Below are positions 10,901-19,800 of a stretch of DNA of 64,000 nucleotides, in pieces. The stretch is from contig JBAJFG010000562.1 of NCBI GenBank assembly GCA_037903475.1, positions 3,640,501 through 3,704,500 of the forward strand. Reading direction: 5' to 3'. The translations under genes and the position numbers were made by a program. The notes under the pieces are model-generated. The model had not been told where the DNA came from. It was given only the letters and a program-made list of their open reading frames with translations, and did no database searches. The number at the start of each line of letters is the position of its first letter. Within the stretch, counting starts at the first letter, position 1. The stretch is from Ancylostoma caninum (lineage: Eukaryota; Nematoda; Chromadorea; Rhabditida; Ancylostomatidae).

Positions 10901-12945
10901 AGACTGTCACCACCACTTTTTCCTACTAGAATGCAAAACAAAGGGCAAAAGTGGGCAGAGCGAAACCCGGAGAGGTATATTATTTCTTAGGATTAAGCAC
11001 ATCTGAAAGAAATAAGGTTGGCTTTTGACAAAAGTTTTCCATCAAGTTTAAAAAGAAAAAGCAACAAAAAGTTGGTTCAGACTCTTCAGTCCCTGATTTC
11101 ACCAAACCATCATATTTGCTTAATAATTATCATGCTCCCTGAAACGGAGACCTCTGGATTCCTAAATTGTAATCCCTAAAGCACAGAAGTTGAGCTAACT
11201 TTCGCTCAAACACCAGCTTCCCTAGCATGGACCTAACAAGAAAACAGGGTCATAAATTCTCGACCAACTTGCGGCCCTCGGGCGTTGCAGTAGCCAACGG
11301 TTTTGTCAACTCTACGGAGAAGCCAGAAGAGATATCCAAGAGTGGGTTCTTAAAGCGCATGAATTTTACATAGGCCAGGTAAATTTCCAGATTGCTAGCC
11401 CATATGATCCCAGTCTTACAATTTATTTTATTTGGCCAAAGACTTTGTTGTCACCCTGTATACATACCTGTGCTTGAATTTCGGAAACTGGCGAATTTCG
11501 TTTAAAAAACGCTTGTTCTTTATAATCAGCAGATTAAGAAACCCCGGTGGTCATGTTTCACCAACTCTCAGGCGAAAGACCATAAAAGAGAGTAAGTCCA
11601 TGCTCGTGAGATGTGCATGTTGCACTCGCCCTCAGCATATACAAGAATGCTAGTAGGCATGGTTTCACTAAACACTTGACCATTTAGGAGTCGCCAAAAT
11701 CGATGAATGACTTTCTTTTGTACAAAATGCGTGTTATACATAGTGCGTTTCACCGGCGAGCACAGCTGGGAAGATATTAGAGGAAGAGGGAACGAGAGAA
11801 ATACAGTGTGTTTTTCCGGGAGTAAAATCGCGCGCGGTCTGATCCATTCCAATAGATCAAATTCTCAGTCGAAAGACCACGTGAAAGCGGAGGTTCCAGC
11901 AATTCGCACGTAGCCTTTGTACTGGGTCCGCAATTGCACCGATTTTACTCCCGGAAAAACACCCTGTAGCCTGTCTTTGGAACGGACTATACTGTGGCGA
12001 GTTGGTCAAATACTGGTGATCCTCAATCATTCGGGCGTATTGGATTTATTTCGTCGCCTTTTTTTCTTTTACGGTTGTTCTGATAACTAAGGGAGAACAA
12101 CATTAAGAGAAAACAAGCGAAAAAATTCACTGGAGAGGCTGGGTTGATCATATTTCAGCTGTTTGACCGATCGCGCTGGAAGACTCAATGCCAACAGCTA
12201 CGGTATTTGCAGTCTCATAAAGACTATATTGGCGGTGTTCAGTGTGTTAGATTCCACCGTTGAAAAATTTCAATTTCGTTGAGCGAAAATGAAAACCTGG
12301 CAAGTTAGTAGATCAGTAGATTCACCCCTTCGTGCAAATCTCTTAGCATATTCTTGTCCAGCTTACTGCGCAACCCAAATTTCTGCATATCCATGGGGCA
12401 CAGTTAGCTACATGGATTTTTCGGGGCCCAAACGCCCTACCTCCACTTAAGGGCAATTTTCATTGTGTGTGCGTTTGACGTGCCTGCGTTTGCAAGATGA
12501 AGGATAGGGCCAGTGGCATTGCTGACGCAGTTCAGACGCACGCGTTTACGGCTTCGTGGCGGCCGCGCGCTCTTTTAATTGAGGATGCACGTGCCGCGTT
12601 GATCGGTCTTTATGGAAAATCCATCGCAAATGGATGTGTGTCTCTGACACACGCGCTCATATATAAATTGCCCTTTGATTTCTCATATGTACGGATTATA
12701 ACCTGTCTAGAAACCTGTGTGCTAGAAATCAGTATGGCCACGTTTTTCCAAATCTTGCGTAGATGGTCTTCATTCTTTTCAGACACTGCCCTTCTCAAGA
12801 GAAGGTAAAGCTGGAGCTTAGTCCTGAGTACCTAATGAGGGCTAATCGAAGGAAGCTGGAACGTGAAAGATTGAAAGCCTGCGGTTCTAATGTGCAGAAT
12901 GGAGAGGCTCCACATCAAAATGTTTGGTCATATTATGTGCATTAG
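7912..12945 (+). CDS. Nanos-family zinc-finger RNA-binding protein
   Basis: Exons: 7,912-7,950, 9,419-9,490, 9,562-9,692 and 12,783-12,945, giving 134 codons with all splice phases matching (0, 0, 2). Signals are strong: CTTTTTAG before 7,891, AAG|GTGAGT, ATTGCAG, AAG|GTTGGT, GTTGCAG, AC|GTAAGA and CTTTTCAG. Residues 40-83 form two CCHC fingers: C40-x2-C43-x9-H53-x4-C58, then C67-x2-C70-x7-H78-x4-C83, followed by P84. The second finger has exactly the Nanos spacing, with the CGA-x-G and HT-x-x-CP signatures. The first finger is shorter than the usual C-x2-C-x12-H-x10-C. Nanos proteins act in the germline cytoplasm with Pumilio-type partners to repress target mRNAs; this role is family knowledge. 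The ATG lies 21 bp after a U-rich acceptor, so the 5' end may be trans-spliced. The C-terminal 50 residues are basic and helical. Introns 1 and 3 are full of transposons. Confidence 0.85.
8045..8739. mobile_element. hAT element in Nanos intron 1
   Basis: The termini are CAGAGGCGGACGCAG and, inverted, CAGTGGCGGACGCAG. They are flanked by the 8-bp duplication ATTGCAAC at 8,037-8,044 and 8,740-8,747, which is diagnostic of hAT transposition. The body is a tandem duplication of a roughly 207-bp AT-rich unit (8,090-8,499 and 8,500-8,707). The first unit is split by a separate insertion (8,141-8,346). There is no transposase. Related fragments lie at 26,440-26,585, near 39,760 and at 43,657. Confidence 0.85.
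8141..8346. mobile_element. 206-bp palindromic MITE nested in the hAT element
   Basis: The inverted ends begin CAGTCTGTTCCCTGAAACG and CAGTGCGTTCCCTGAAACG and extend about 80 bp inward through GAACAAAGCGGCGCGTGTG. TA is duplicated at both sides. The second tandem unit of the host (8,541-8,560) preserves the uninterrupted site, so the boundaries are exact. Confidence 0.85.
9812..10030. mobile_element. TA-flanked palindromic MITE (219 bp)
   Basis: Same family as 4,457-4,654, with TA flanks and CAGGAAACTCCAAATGTCCG termini. It is 21 bp longer because the centre (9,881-9,932) is a perfect 52-bp palindrome absent from the other copy. It sits in Nanos intron 3. Confidence 0.8.
10243..10398. mobile_element. 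Diverged copy of the 198-bp palindromic MITE
   Basis: The ends TAGGAAACTCCAAACGTACG and, inverted, CAGAGAACTCCAAACGGACG resemble the family at 4,457 and 9,812, and the interior shares GTGCGGCTCT/AGAGCCGCGCCGC arms. It is flanked by TA and lies in Nanos intron 3. Confidence 0.65.
10555..11458. mobile_element. 904-bp TA-flanked element, copy 1
   Basis: The termini CAGGGTGACAACAAAGTC and GACTTTGTTGTCACCCTG are perfect inverted repeats that continue inward as TTTGGCCAAAGA. TA is duplicated at both sides. A second copy of 918 bp is at 57,974-58,891 and is similar along its whole length. Neither has an intact open frame, so both are non-autonomous or dead Tc1/mariner-style elements. This one sits in Nanos intron 3. 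Confidence 0.8.
11740..11991 (-). mobile_element. TATAGTCCGTTCC MITE split by another MITE
   Basis: The outer element matches the 147-bp family at both edges (11,740-11,803 and 11,967-11,991). Much of its second half is missing. It is interrupted by the 163-bp element at 11,804-11,966. Confidence 0.65.
11804..11966. mobile_element. 163-bp TA-flanked MITE nested in a MITE
   Basis: Inverted termini CAGTGTGTTTTTCCGGGAG and CTCCCGGAAAAACACCCTG, extending through TAAAATCG, are bounded by TA on both sides. Its nested position shows it arrived after the surrounding MITE. Confidence 0.8.
12450..12674. mobile_element. TTA-flanked MITE (225 bp)
   Basis: It runs from AGGGCAATTTTCATTG to AAATTGCCCT, flanked by TTA on the left and TTG on the right. 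The related interrupted copy at 22,623-23,670 has TTA on both sides. A three-base TWA duplication is typical of PIF/Harbinger transposons, so that class is inferred. The body is CpG-rich with GCGTTT/AAACGC arms. It is the last insertion before Nanos exon 4. Confidence 0.65.
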
Positions 12946-13323
12946 TTTGTCATCTTTTTTTTTTATCTAACTGCTTCTTTCATAACTTGAAGAGATTTTC
13001 TAACTCCTGCCATATTTGTACATAGCTTCCAATACTCCTGGTTCTTAACCTCATCAGATTTCATCAATTCGTTAATTGTATGTACATATGGATTTGCATC
13101 TCGTTTGTTTTACCTTGTAAGTTTTATACATACTTTTTCAAAGAAGTGCATATGGTGATAGAGTCTAACTTTGTCATAATGGATTTCAGTATGTCCTGTT
13201 TTATTTATTCACAACAAGACATCTGCAGTCATAAAGTGTATTATACGTGTATCTGAAGTTCATGCAACGACCAGGGCAGTAGTTCTCCGGATCCATGCAT
13301 TTTCTGTAACGATTTTCACGTAC

Positions 13324-13777
13324 TTAGGTTTTCCGAAAGGCCCGATTGCAGGTTGTAGAAAGGACATATACTACTGAAAGGTAGTCCACGAACCTCGTGA
13401 ATGGATTAAATCCACATACATGTGGCGCCAACGTTCCTGCATTTGTAACAGGAACAGGGCCCCAGTCGGGAACCACTCCTGAACGTATGTTCGCCTGTAA
13501 TTTAATGGTTATGACTGCAATCATTTAATGTTTTATGTGTTTAAATTGTGGAAGCCCATTGTAGAGCCACTTTTATCTTAACCTCATATTCAAAAGGTTC
13601 GCTTATAAACCAGCAAAAGAAGACAAACTGAATTGTAAGGTCTGTGTAAGATGGAGTTGTCTTAATTTCGTCACTCACCGAGTTAGCTCCATACCAATGG
13701 TTTGGGTAATATGGTCCTTGTGCTTGGATTCTTTCCAACAATATAAAGATGATCAGAAATATGAGATTCATCATCAT
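13324..13777 (-). CDS. Two-exon small secreted protein
   Basis: Exon 1 is 13,777-13,679 and exon 2 is 13,494-13,324 (minus strand). The 184-bp intron has TCG|GTGAGT and ATTACAG, joined in phase 0 to give 89 residues. Three consecutive ATGs start the frame. Residues 4-14 (NLIFLIIFILL) form a signal-peptide core, with likely cleavage after IQA. The mature peptide of about 70 residues begins QGPYYPNHWYGANS, contains PDWGPVPV and NAGTLAPHVCGFNPF, and has only two cysteines, which could form one disulphide. A TATAAA lies 78 bp upstream. The gene converges on Nanos, whose stop is 378 bp away. I do not recognise the family. A secreted or cuticular role is inference. Confidence 0.6.
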
Positions 13778-13854
13778 GATAGGGATGTCGTGGGAGTAGG
13801 CGCTTGAGGCGCGCTTTCTCACCTACGTCAGCGAAGAACTGGATTTATGGATGA

Positions 13855-13860
13855 TTTATA
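13855..13860 (-). promoter_or_regulatory. TATA box of the 13.3-kb secreted gene
   Basis: TATAAA on the minus strand, 78 bp upstream of the first ATG, would place a start site roughly 50 bp before the coding region. The stretch 13,870-14,370 holds nothing further that I recognise. Confidence 0.4.
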
Positions 13861-14379
13861 ACTGTCGGCGCGACTCATTTTAGAAAATTACGCAACACAA
13901 TTACGCAACAAGTAAATAAAAAGAAAAAGAGAAAATAAGCTGAAAGGAATAGATGATGGAGTAGACATTTGGCATTCGCTATTTTCACAGTATACTTATT
14001 CAGTCTTTGCTACTATAATCATTCTGTTATGGCAGCAATACGAACTAGAAAAAAATACTAGAAGTGTAGGGATTTGAGGTCCAATATGGTGCATTGACAT
14101 CGCTGATCAATCATTTTCAAATATGACGATAGTATTTGTGCATATTGTCTGCCTTTCTCCTCGCCTTCTTCGGTTCTAAGACAAATTTTAGGAAGGACCG
14201 CAACAGAAACCAACCGGAAGCAGGTGACCTGCGGTCTATGTACCGATAATGACACGAAATATGTACGTCATCACTGATTGTGTCAGATACCTGTCACATT
14301 TGTTCTTACAAGCTCGTATCAAGACGTTTATAAGCACAGAAGTTCATACATTTATTTACAGAGCTAAATCCAGGCTTCC

Positions 14380-14687
14380 TCATCGCCCATTTCGTCGAGT
14401 GCAGAATCGCCAGTACTTCTCACAACCCTCTCGATATTGTGGCTGACTGAGTGTGAACGGATTGTTACAGTAGGTCTCAGCGAATCCTCTTAAAACATTA
14501 CATTCAATCTGAGCAATCTTCTGTGGCGCATAGGAATTTCAGTTGTGGGAACCGACCGATAACTCCTGCAAACTCGCTCAACGGTACTGCTTCGTCTTCC
14601 TGGTGGTGGTTTTCTAGTTGGTACCACAGGTCGATCAGGAAGTGGTACGTGGCATCGCTCGGAGTAAATCGGACAGAACACTACTGC
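14380..14687 (-). CDS. Cysteine-rich extracellular-type exons (terminal)
   Basis: Two minus-strand exons are proposed: 14,687-14,574 (after ATTTTAG) and 14,520-14,380 (after GCCACAG, ending TGA). They join in phase 0 across a 53-bp intron (CGA|GTTTGC). The first exon has VFCPIYSERCH and then a Pro/Arg stretch with RKPPPGRRSS. The last exon carries four cysteines spaced C-x10-C-x13-C-x6-C within ETYCNNPFTLSQPQYREGC and EKYWRFCTRRNGR. A similar C-x11-C-x17-C-x6-C unit occurs upstream at 15,726-15,948, so the two may be modules of one gene or neighbouring paralogues. No known domain name can be assigned with confidence. Confidence 0.45.
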
Positions 14688-14701
14688 CTAAAATAATGCA
14701 C

Positions 14702-14776
14702 AGGTTAGGGCAATCTATACTAGATGCTTGCGTTGAACGCGCGTGCGTTTGTATGATGAAGGATACACCTAGCCGC
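14702..14776. repeat. Fragment of the TTA-flanked MITE
   Basis: TTAGGGCAATCTATAC followed by GCGTGCGTTTGTATGATGAAG resembles the left arm of the elements at 12,450 and 22,623. The right arm is absent. Confidence 0.4.
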
Positions 14777-15549
14777 AGCCCTGAGTACAAAAAAAAATGT
14801 CTGAAATAGTATCTCACTTTCTGACCAAATCTGAATGGATCAGGACACACAAAAAGGTAACGATTCTTGAATTCTTTACAGAACTTCGTGAAGTCAATGC
14901 GTTTCTTCTTTTTCTTCTCTGGCCTGAAATGAAATCGTGTAAGACGAATATAACTTCACATTCACCCAGACATTCTCGACCTACGATCATGCAGTTAATA
15001 TTCTGACAATGAAGTTATTTATCCCTGATGCGTAGAAAAATTGACGGGCCTCTCCAAAAATCCAAAATAGAGACAGCTATTTCTTCGTTTCGTAAACGCA
15101 GATCTGCAACGGTGTAGCAGGCGATTATCGCGCGTGCTCGCTTCCGGAAGAACGTGGAAAGCTTATCACTTGGACTTATTTCTCTGCTTACCCCTCATTT
15201 TATATTGCTTGAGGGCATGTCAACATTCCCACGTGGCAGGCATAAATAACCCCTAAATGACCATGCTGTTAATATATAAAATAGGTAAGATTAGTGTTCA
15301 ATTCTGTGCAGCACTTCCATCCTAGCTGGGAATAACTCTTAACGAGTGGACCGTAGGCGAAACGAGTGCAGATAACTGTTAATAGTCTTGTTACTCGAGG
15401 GCGCAAATTGCCAGGCAAAACCACAACGGTTGGAAGAACTACTCTAAAGATCCATCTGTTTTCCGAGGTTATCAATGATGGAAGAGCTGGAATGAGCAAC
15501 ACATGAAGCATCTACCCTAGATTATCACGCGACTACTACTATAACTTAC

Positions 15550-16260
15550 TCCCTTGTAGTGGCAGTTCTTTCTTCGAGTTCATCAGAGTTATCATCGATC
15601 GGCTTCAGCTCTCTCATAAGAGCTGTTCTATAACGTCTGTTCTTGCACCACTGCATGTGTTACACGTAATAATGCAGGTGCTGTAAAAGATCAAAAGCAC
15701 CGCAGTGTTTTTGTGCGCAACTTACGGAACGGTGACTTGATCCGGTTCCTCTTTCGGTATGCGGAAACAAATATTCTCGAACGCTTGGCAGAACTCGCTC
15801 TCCTTCTCGTCCACTTTATGTTGTCCAGACATTGCACATACTTTCACGTATTCGAGACGCAATTCCGCGCATGCCTCCTTAACGGTAACAACTTGCCTTT
15901 GCGACAAAACAACCATATACTTCATGTTATTCGCGGTCACTGAACCTCCTGCAAACTTGCACACTGCATAGAGTTTTTGGAGAAGGCAGAACGTCAAAGG
16001 ATGATTTTTCTGGATAATCGCCGAATATTACTCACTCCATGCTTCCGCTAAGGGATTCCAAAATATTGGAGCTTCAAAGATTGCTATTGGGAGCTATTTT
16101 AATGTTTCCAGTTCTCTAAATAAATGCTAATAATCTTTGCTGACAGAACAATCATCTGCCACAAGGATGCGCAGAAAATCATTACGTCGATCTCCTGGTG
16201 GTAGATTTCTTAATGAGCTTTTCAGGTTGTGCAAAAATAAAGAGCTCGAAAACATGATTT
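15550..16260 (-). CDS. Hypothetical multi-exon cysteine-rich protein
   Basis: Exon-like segments on the minus strand: about 16,260-16,150 (SSLRNLPPGDRRNDFLRIL), 16,093-16,036, 15,948-15,726 and 15,650-15,550. Donors GTGAGT (16,035), GTAAGT (15,725) and GTAAGT (15,549) are strong. The first three segments join in matching phases. The 223-bp exon is clearly coding and holds the cysteine unit ACAELRLEYVKVC...SEFCQAFENICF. The next segment (WCKNRRYRTALMRELKP) is open, but in the wrong phase for the strongest donor. Either a weaker donor (CAA|GTCACC) is used or a join is misread. Below 15,550 two acceptors are possible, one leading quickly to a stop. The 5' end is unclear because a MITE lies at 16,303. 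Function unknown, probably secreted or extracellular by its cysteine pattern. Confidence 0.45.
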
Positions 16261-16302
16261 TTGCATCTCTAGACATAACGTTTTGATCAGCGTCTTCGAA
16301 GA

Positions 16303-16449
16303 TATAGTCCGTTCCAAAAACGACGAGAGTTGAGTATTCGTGCCAGTGACATGCATTTCTCGTCTGTCTTTCCGAATACGGCACTATTTCTCTCGTTCTG
16401 TCATTCTCTGATTTCTGCGCAACTACGTTTCCCCGTGAAACACACTATA
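16303..16449 (+). mobile_element. Complete 147-bp TATAGTCCGTTCC MITE
   Basis: This is the best-preserved copy. It starts TATAGTCCGTTCCAAAAACG and ends GTGAAACACACTATA, giving imperfect inverted ends. It matches 1,714-1,860 block by block and in length. No coding sequence. The region 16,450-16,890 shows no gene that I can support. Confidence 0.75.
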
Positions 16450-16890
16450 CTTCTGATAAAAATCTCGAAAACGATACGGTGACTGTGCTTTTGGGTGGGC
16501 TACTAAGAATAATTACATGAAATTACACAAAATTATGTTTTTCGAAGGAAATGACTAACAGAAATTGACTGTTGATATAGACAGATTCTTAGCTTGGGAT
16601 GACTGACCCCTATGGTCAAGTTTTTTGAAGTCACACTTATCGTTTGCATTTTTTTTTCGTATGCCTAGTTTTCGCGTGGTTATGAGATCATCCTGGAAAG
16701 AGATTCGTCGGAAGTACTTATAAATTTTACCTTATCCTTGTAATCATGGAAGAAAAGCATACAGAGTAATAGAGGTGGAACAAGAACGGTGTACTTCTGT
16801 GATTTGACCCGAAAATATCTACAGCTGTAACTGTAGAGTCATGTATTTGTGCCTACTGTCACCCTTCCCGCTCGGCTGTCTAATTACCCC

Positions 16891-16950
16891 GAGACGATAG
16901 AAGAAAGCGAGCTAATTATTTCTAATTAGCTCGCTTTCTTCTATCGTCTC
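16891..16950. repeat. Perfect 28-bp-arm hairpin
   Basis: Arms 16,891-16,918 and 16,923-16,950 are exact inverted copies beginning GAGACGATAGAAGAAAGCG, separated by four bases (TTTC). The right arm includes the last eight codons or so and stop of the secreted-protein frame at 16,922-17,146. No terminal motifs or target duplications suggest a transposon. Confidence 0.9.
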
Positions 16951-17146
16951 CAATCTCTTTAACTATCCCCTCTGTTGAGATGAACCATACCTTGTCTTTC
17001 TGTGTGACTTCTGAGTTGTCTTTCGAAGCTGTCCTTGCTGCATGGGCCTTACAAAACGGTAAAGACGGATCACGAACGCAGCCCATTGCCACTAGATCCC
17101 TTGCGTAACAGAATGAGGCGGTGCACAGTAGAAGTAGTAACCGCAT
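16922..17146 (-). CDS. Small secreted protein
   Basis: The ATG at 17,146 starts a 74-residue frame with a signal peptide (MRLLLLLCTASFCYA, likely cleavage after YA). A short mature chain follows with two cysteines in MGCVRDPSLPFCK, then a charged Lys/Asp-rich tail. A TATAAATA lies 31-38 bp upstream, giving a very short leader. A GTATGG after KDK (about 16,989) could be a donor, so the tail may be an unspliced read-through. As written, the end of the frame lies inside the perfect hairpin at 16,891-16,950. The family is not recognised. The arrangement (TATA, signal peptide, few cysteines) resembles the genes at 13.3 and 38.0 kb. Confidence 0.5.
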   Translation of the reverse strand: MRLLLLLCTASFCYARDLVAMGCVRDPSLPFCKAHAARTASKDNSEVTQKDKVWFISTEGIVKEIGDDRRKRAN

Positions 17147-17176
17147 TCCTGAAAGACTACAAAGTGTTCATCTTCG

Positions 17177-17184
17177 TATTTATA
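17177..17184 (-). promoter_or_regulatory. TATA box of the 16.9-kb secreted gene
   Basis: TATAAATA on the minus strand, 31 bp upstream of the ATG, is positioned for initiation at or just before the start codon. Confidence 0.45.
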
Positions 17185-17659
17185 CAGGTTGTGCGTTCAT
17201 TCGGGCAATATGATAGTTGTTTATGGTAGAAATAGGGACTGGAATGGACAATTTAATGGACACAAGGTGAACTATGGCAGGTGGAATTCGCGGAATTAAA
17301 GAGTTGTCTAAAATTAGAACATTGCAAGGTGAGAATTTATCAGGGCAGCCTTTTTCAGAAATCTCAATAGGATTTAATAGAAATGTAAGAAAACTGTACA
17401 GACCTACTAGCAAGCGATTAGTATGGGTCTTCAAATCTCCTACATTTTATTCATACATGTTCCTGAATGCTAAATGATTACTGAGAAACTCCCAAAGAAA
17501 TAGCTCCAGAAACTACGTGATCTGCTTTTGTGCTTCCACTAACAATCTCGGACAATCATGGCGTCGAACAGCAGGTAGGACCCCTATCGCCCCACCTAAT
17601 TTTTGAGTTGGGAAAGCGGATATCGACGTTCTGCTTGAGCAGATCGTGTTGCTCATGCC
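17185..17659. other. Unresolved region with weak exon-like pieces
   Basis: Short plus-strand segments end at good donors (CACAAG|GTGAAC near 17,270; TGCAAG|GTGAGA near 17,330; AGCAG|GTAGGA near 17,573), but they do not join into a convincing frame. The frame GADIDVLLEQIVLLMP-like (around 17,615-17,659) continues past the hAT insertion if that element is removed, which hints at a disrupted exon. Confidence 0.2.
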
Positions 17660-18763
17660 CAGGGATGTGCGTAGTTACGGTTTACGATTTACGAATTACG
17701 AATTACGATTTACGGCCACTTTTGGCGATTTTTTACGATTTACGATTTACAAAAAAAGCCTAAATTTCACAACAAAATCATAAATAACTACAAGAAACGA
17801 ATCTCGTCACAGCCCTCGTGCTTAGAGTGCAAATGTGCAGGATTTATCCGTTTTTGCATTGTGCAGCAATAGTAAGAGTGAAATCGCGTGGTTTTGCTTG
17901 TAGTATTCAAAGACTGCGGCTCATTCCTACGTCATTGTCGAGTCTATAGAGAGGTGTGTGGGAGCAGTGGAGATCAAAGGCTCAAGTGAAGTGCCACGAG
18001 AACATCAGAAGCATTCTAAGTTCTCTTTTCCTGACTATTCTAAGCTTTCGCAGGTGAAAAGAGCTGCCCACTAAACTACTGTCGCTCCCCCGAAAGTTTT
18101 GGATTGTTTTTCTGACTTCAACCGCAATGTGATGTCCTGTGCGAGAGAGTTTTCTTCCTTATCGAGCTCTCATGAATCAATTAGTAATGGTTATAAACAG
18201 TTTGATAGAGTGCAAGAAGTAATTGTTTTCTGAGAACACGCATTCTCCCTCATCTGATAATCGTAGAGGTATCGAATGAGCGTGCGCCCATATATATCCG
18301 CCATACTTGCTGGGAACTCCCAATACCGAGTCAGCGCTTTAGCCTTCCAGACTCCTCTGGCACCAGTTTGCTTATCCCACAGGGGTTAATTACTTGGCTT
18401 GCAGGGAAGCACATTGAACCATCGACCACGTTTACTTCAGAAACATTGGCTAGGATAAAGAGATCGCAGCGATAAATAAGACTGTTGGAGCTAGATAGCC
18501 CTCTTAAAATATCGAGAAAAAAGTCTTCCATTCATCATAATGTTAGCACTCTGAGGATAAGACACCGATGTTCTGTGAAGACCGATTCCGCAGCATTAGA
18601 TCTATACCTCAGATGGTTTTGAGAATGACGCTCTCATTAAACGAGTTAAAATCATCTAAATGCTGTCTGCGCTATCTTAGTTACGATTCACGATTTACGG
18701 TGGTTTTGAAAAATTTACGATTTACGATTCACGAAATTGAAATTTTTGCTACGCACATCCCTG
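17660..18763. mobile_element. hAT element with ACGATTTACG arrays (1,104 bp)
   Basis: The termini CAGGGATGTGCGTAG and CTACG...CATCCCTG (inverted: CAGGGATGTGCGTAG) are flanked by the exact 8-bp duplication CTCATGCC at 17,652-17,659 and 18,764-18,771. Both ends carry clusters of ACGATTTACG/ACGAATTACG units (17,680-17,750; 18,680-18,735) as subterminal repeats. The interior has no intact transposase. The host sequence around it may have been an exon. Confidence 0.9.
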
Positions 18764-19435
18764 CTCATGCCCCCGAACGTGCTGCAGTCCGCCGGGATTC
18801 CCCGAACGTGCTGCCGTTGAATTATTCCATGTTGAATTGAGGAAAATTCACCATCCTAATGTACGGCAGACGTCAGCTGGATGTGCTGAGGAAGAGCTGC
18901 GGTGCAGGACTAAGGACCGAAGTTGGATTTGTGTGTATAGAATACTCAGAACGCAAAATGCTTGCTCTTCCATGAGTAGTATTTTTGTTACGAACCCACG
19001 GCGATGTTGGGGCTGCCTGGGCTGTCTCCGAGAATAGGACGTCGAACAATCAGCAGATCTCGCATAGTTTTCAGGCACAATTAAAATCGGGCGTATTTCG
19101 CTTATTTTCTGAAGATTTATGTGCACTTTTTCGGGTGAAAAAGAGGTGTTATTTCAGCGAAGAAATAAGCGAAATCTGCACGTAATCTGCTCAAATTTTG
19201 TCGTCTAAACAGGTGTGAAGGAGCGGCATCCCTTTGCGGAACTGGAGATAGCCGCGGGGGCACGTGGGGAGAAAGCTTGCCAGGGCACGTGGGGGGGAGG
19301 GGGAGTCTGCCATGGCGTGTGGGGGAACGTCTGCGATATGTGGGGGCTAGGTTCTCCGCGATTTGGGGTCCACCTCCAAGCAAAACTGGCGGGTGGATCC
19401 ATTTCCACCTGCAGTCACACCCACGATTGCCTGAG
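18764..19435. other. Mostly unassigned; two short repeated motifs
   Basis: CCCCGAACGTGCTGC occurs twice (18,772 and about 18,801). GGGGGCACGTGGGG-like units recur at 19,255-19,340. I see no supported gene, and frames on both strands are open by base composition. Confidence 0.3.
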
Positions 19436-19796
19436 AAGGCGTTATTCATGCTTGCGGCTCGTCAACATTTACACAGTGCAAGAGAGGGAGGTAGAAGAGA
19501 AATCCTGGCTAGTCAGCAATATTCCTGGTTTTGTCGTTGCAACTGCCGCGCGAACAAACCACGTTTCCATTTTCGCCGCTTTAGCTAAATTTATAGTTCA
19601 TTGGACTCCGATACGGTCGGATAACAAATTATACGTATCGATAGTCGGATAACGAAGATCAATACGTATCTTCTGTTATCTGACCGGATCGGATTCTGAT
19701 GCGCTATAAATGTAGCTTTTAGGTCGTCGCGAGAACTTTGTAAAGTTTTGGACAGGCGCGTAAACTTTGACGCGCAGCAGGCATGAATAACGCCTA
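19436..19796. mobile_element. ~360-bp inverted-repeat element
   Basis: AGGCGTTATTCATGCTTGCG at the left and its inverted match GCAGGCATGAATAACGCCT at the right define about 40-bp imperfect termini. The centre contains a short tandem and inverted cluster of GGATAAC/GTTATC units (19,615-19,690). The flanks are not clean TTAA, so the class is uncertain. Confidence 0.55.
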
Positions 19797-19800
19797 AAGG

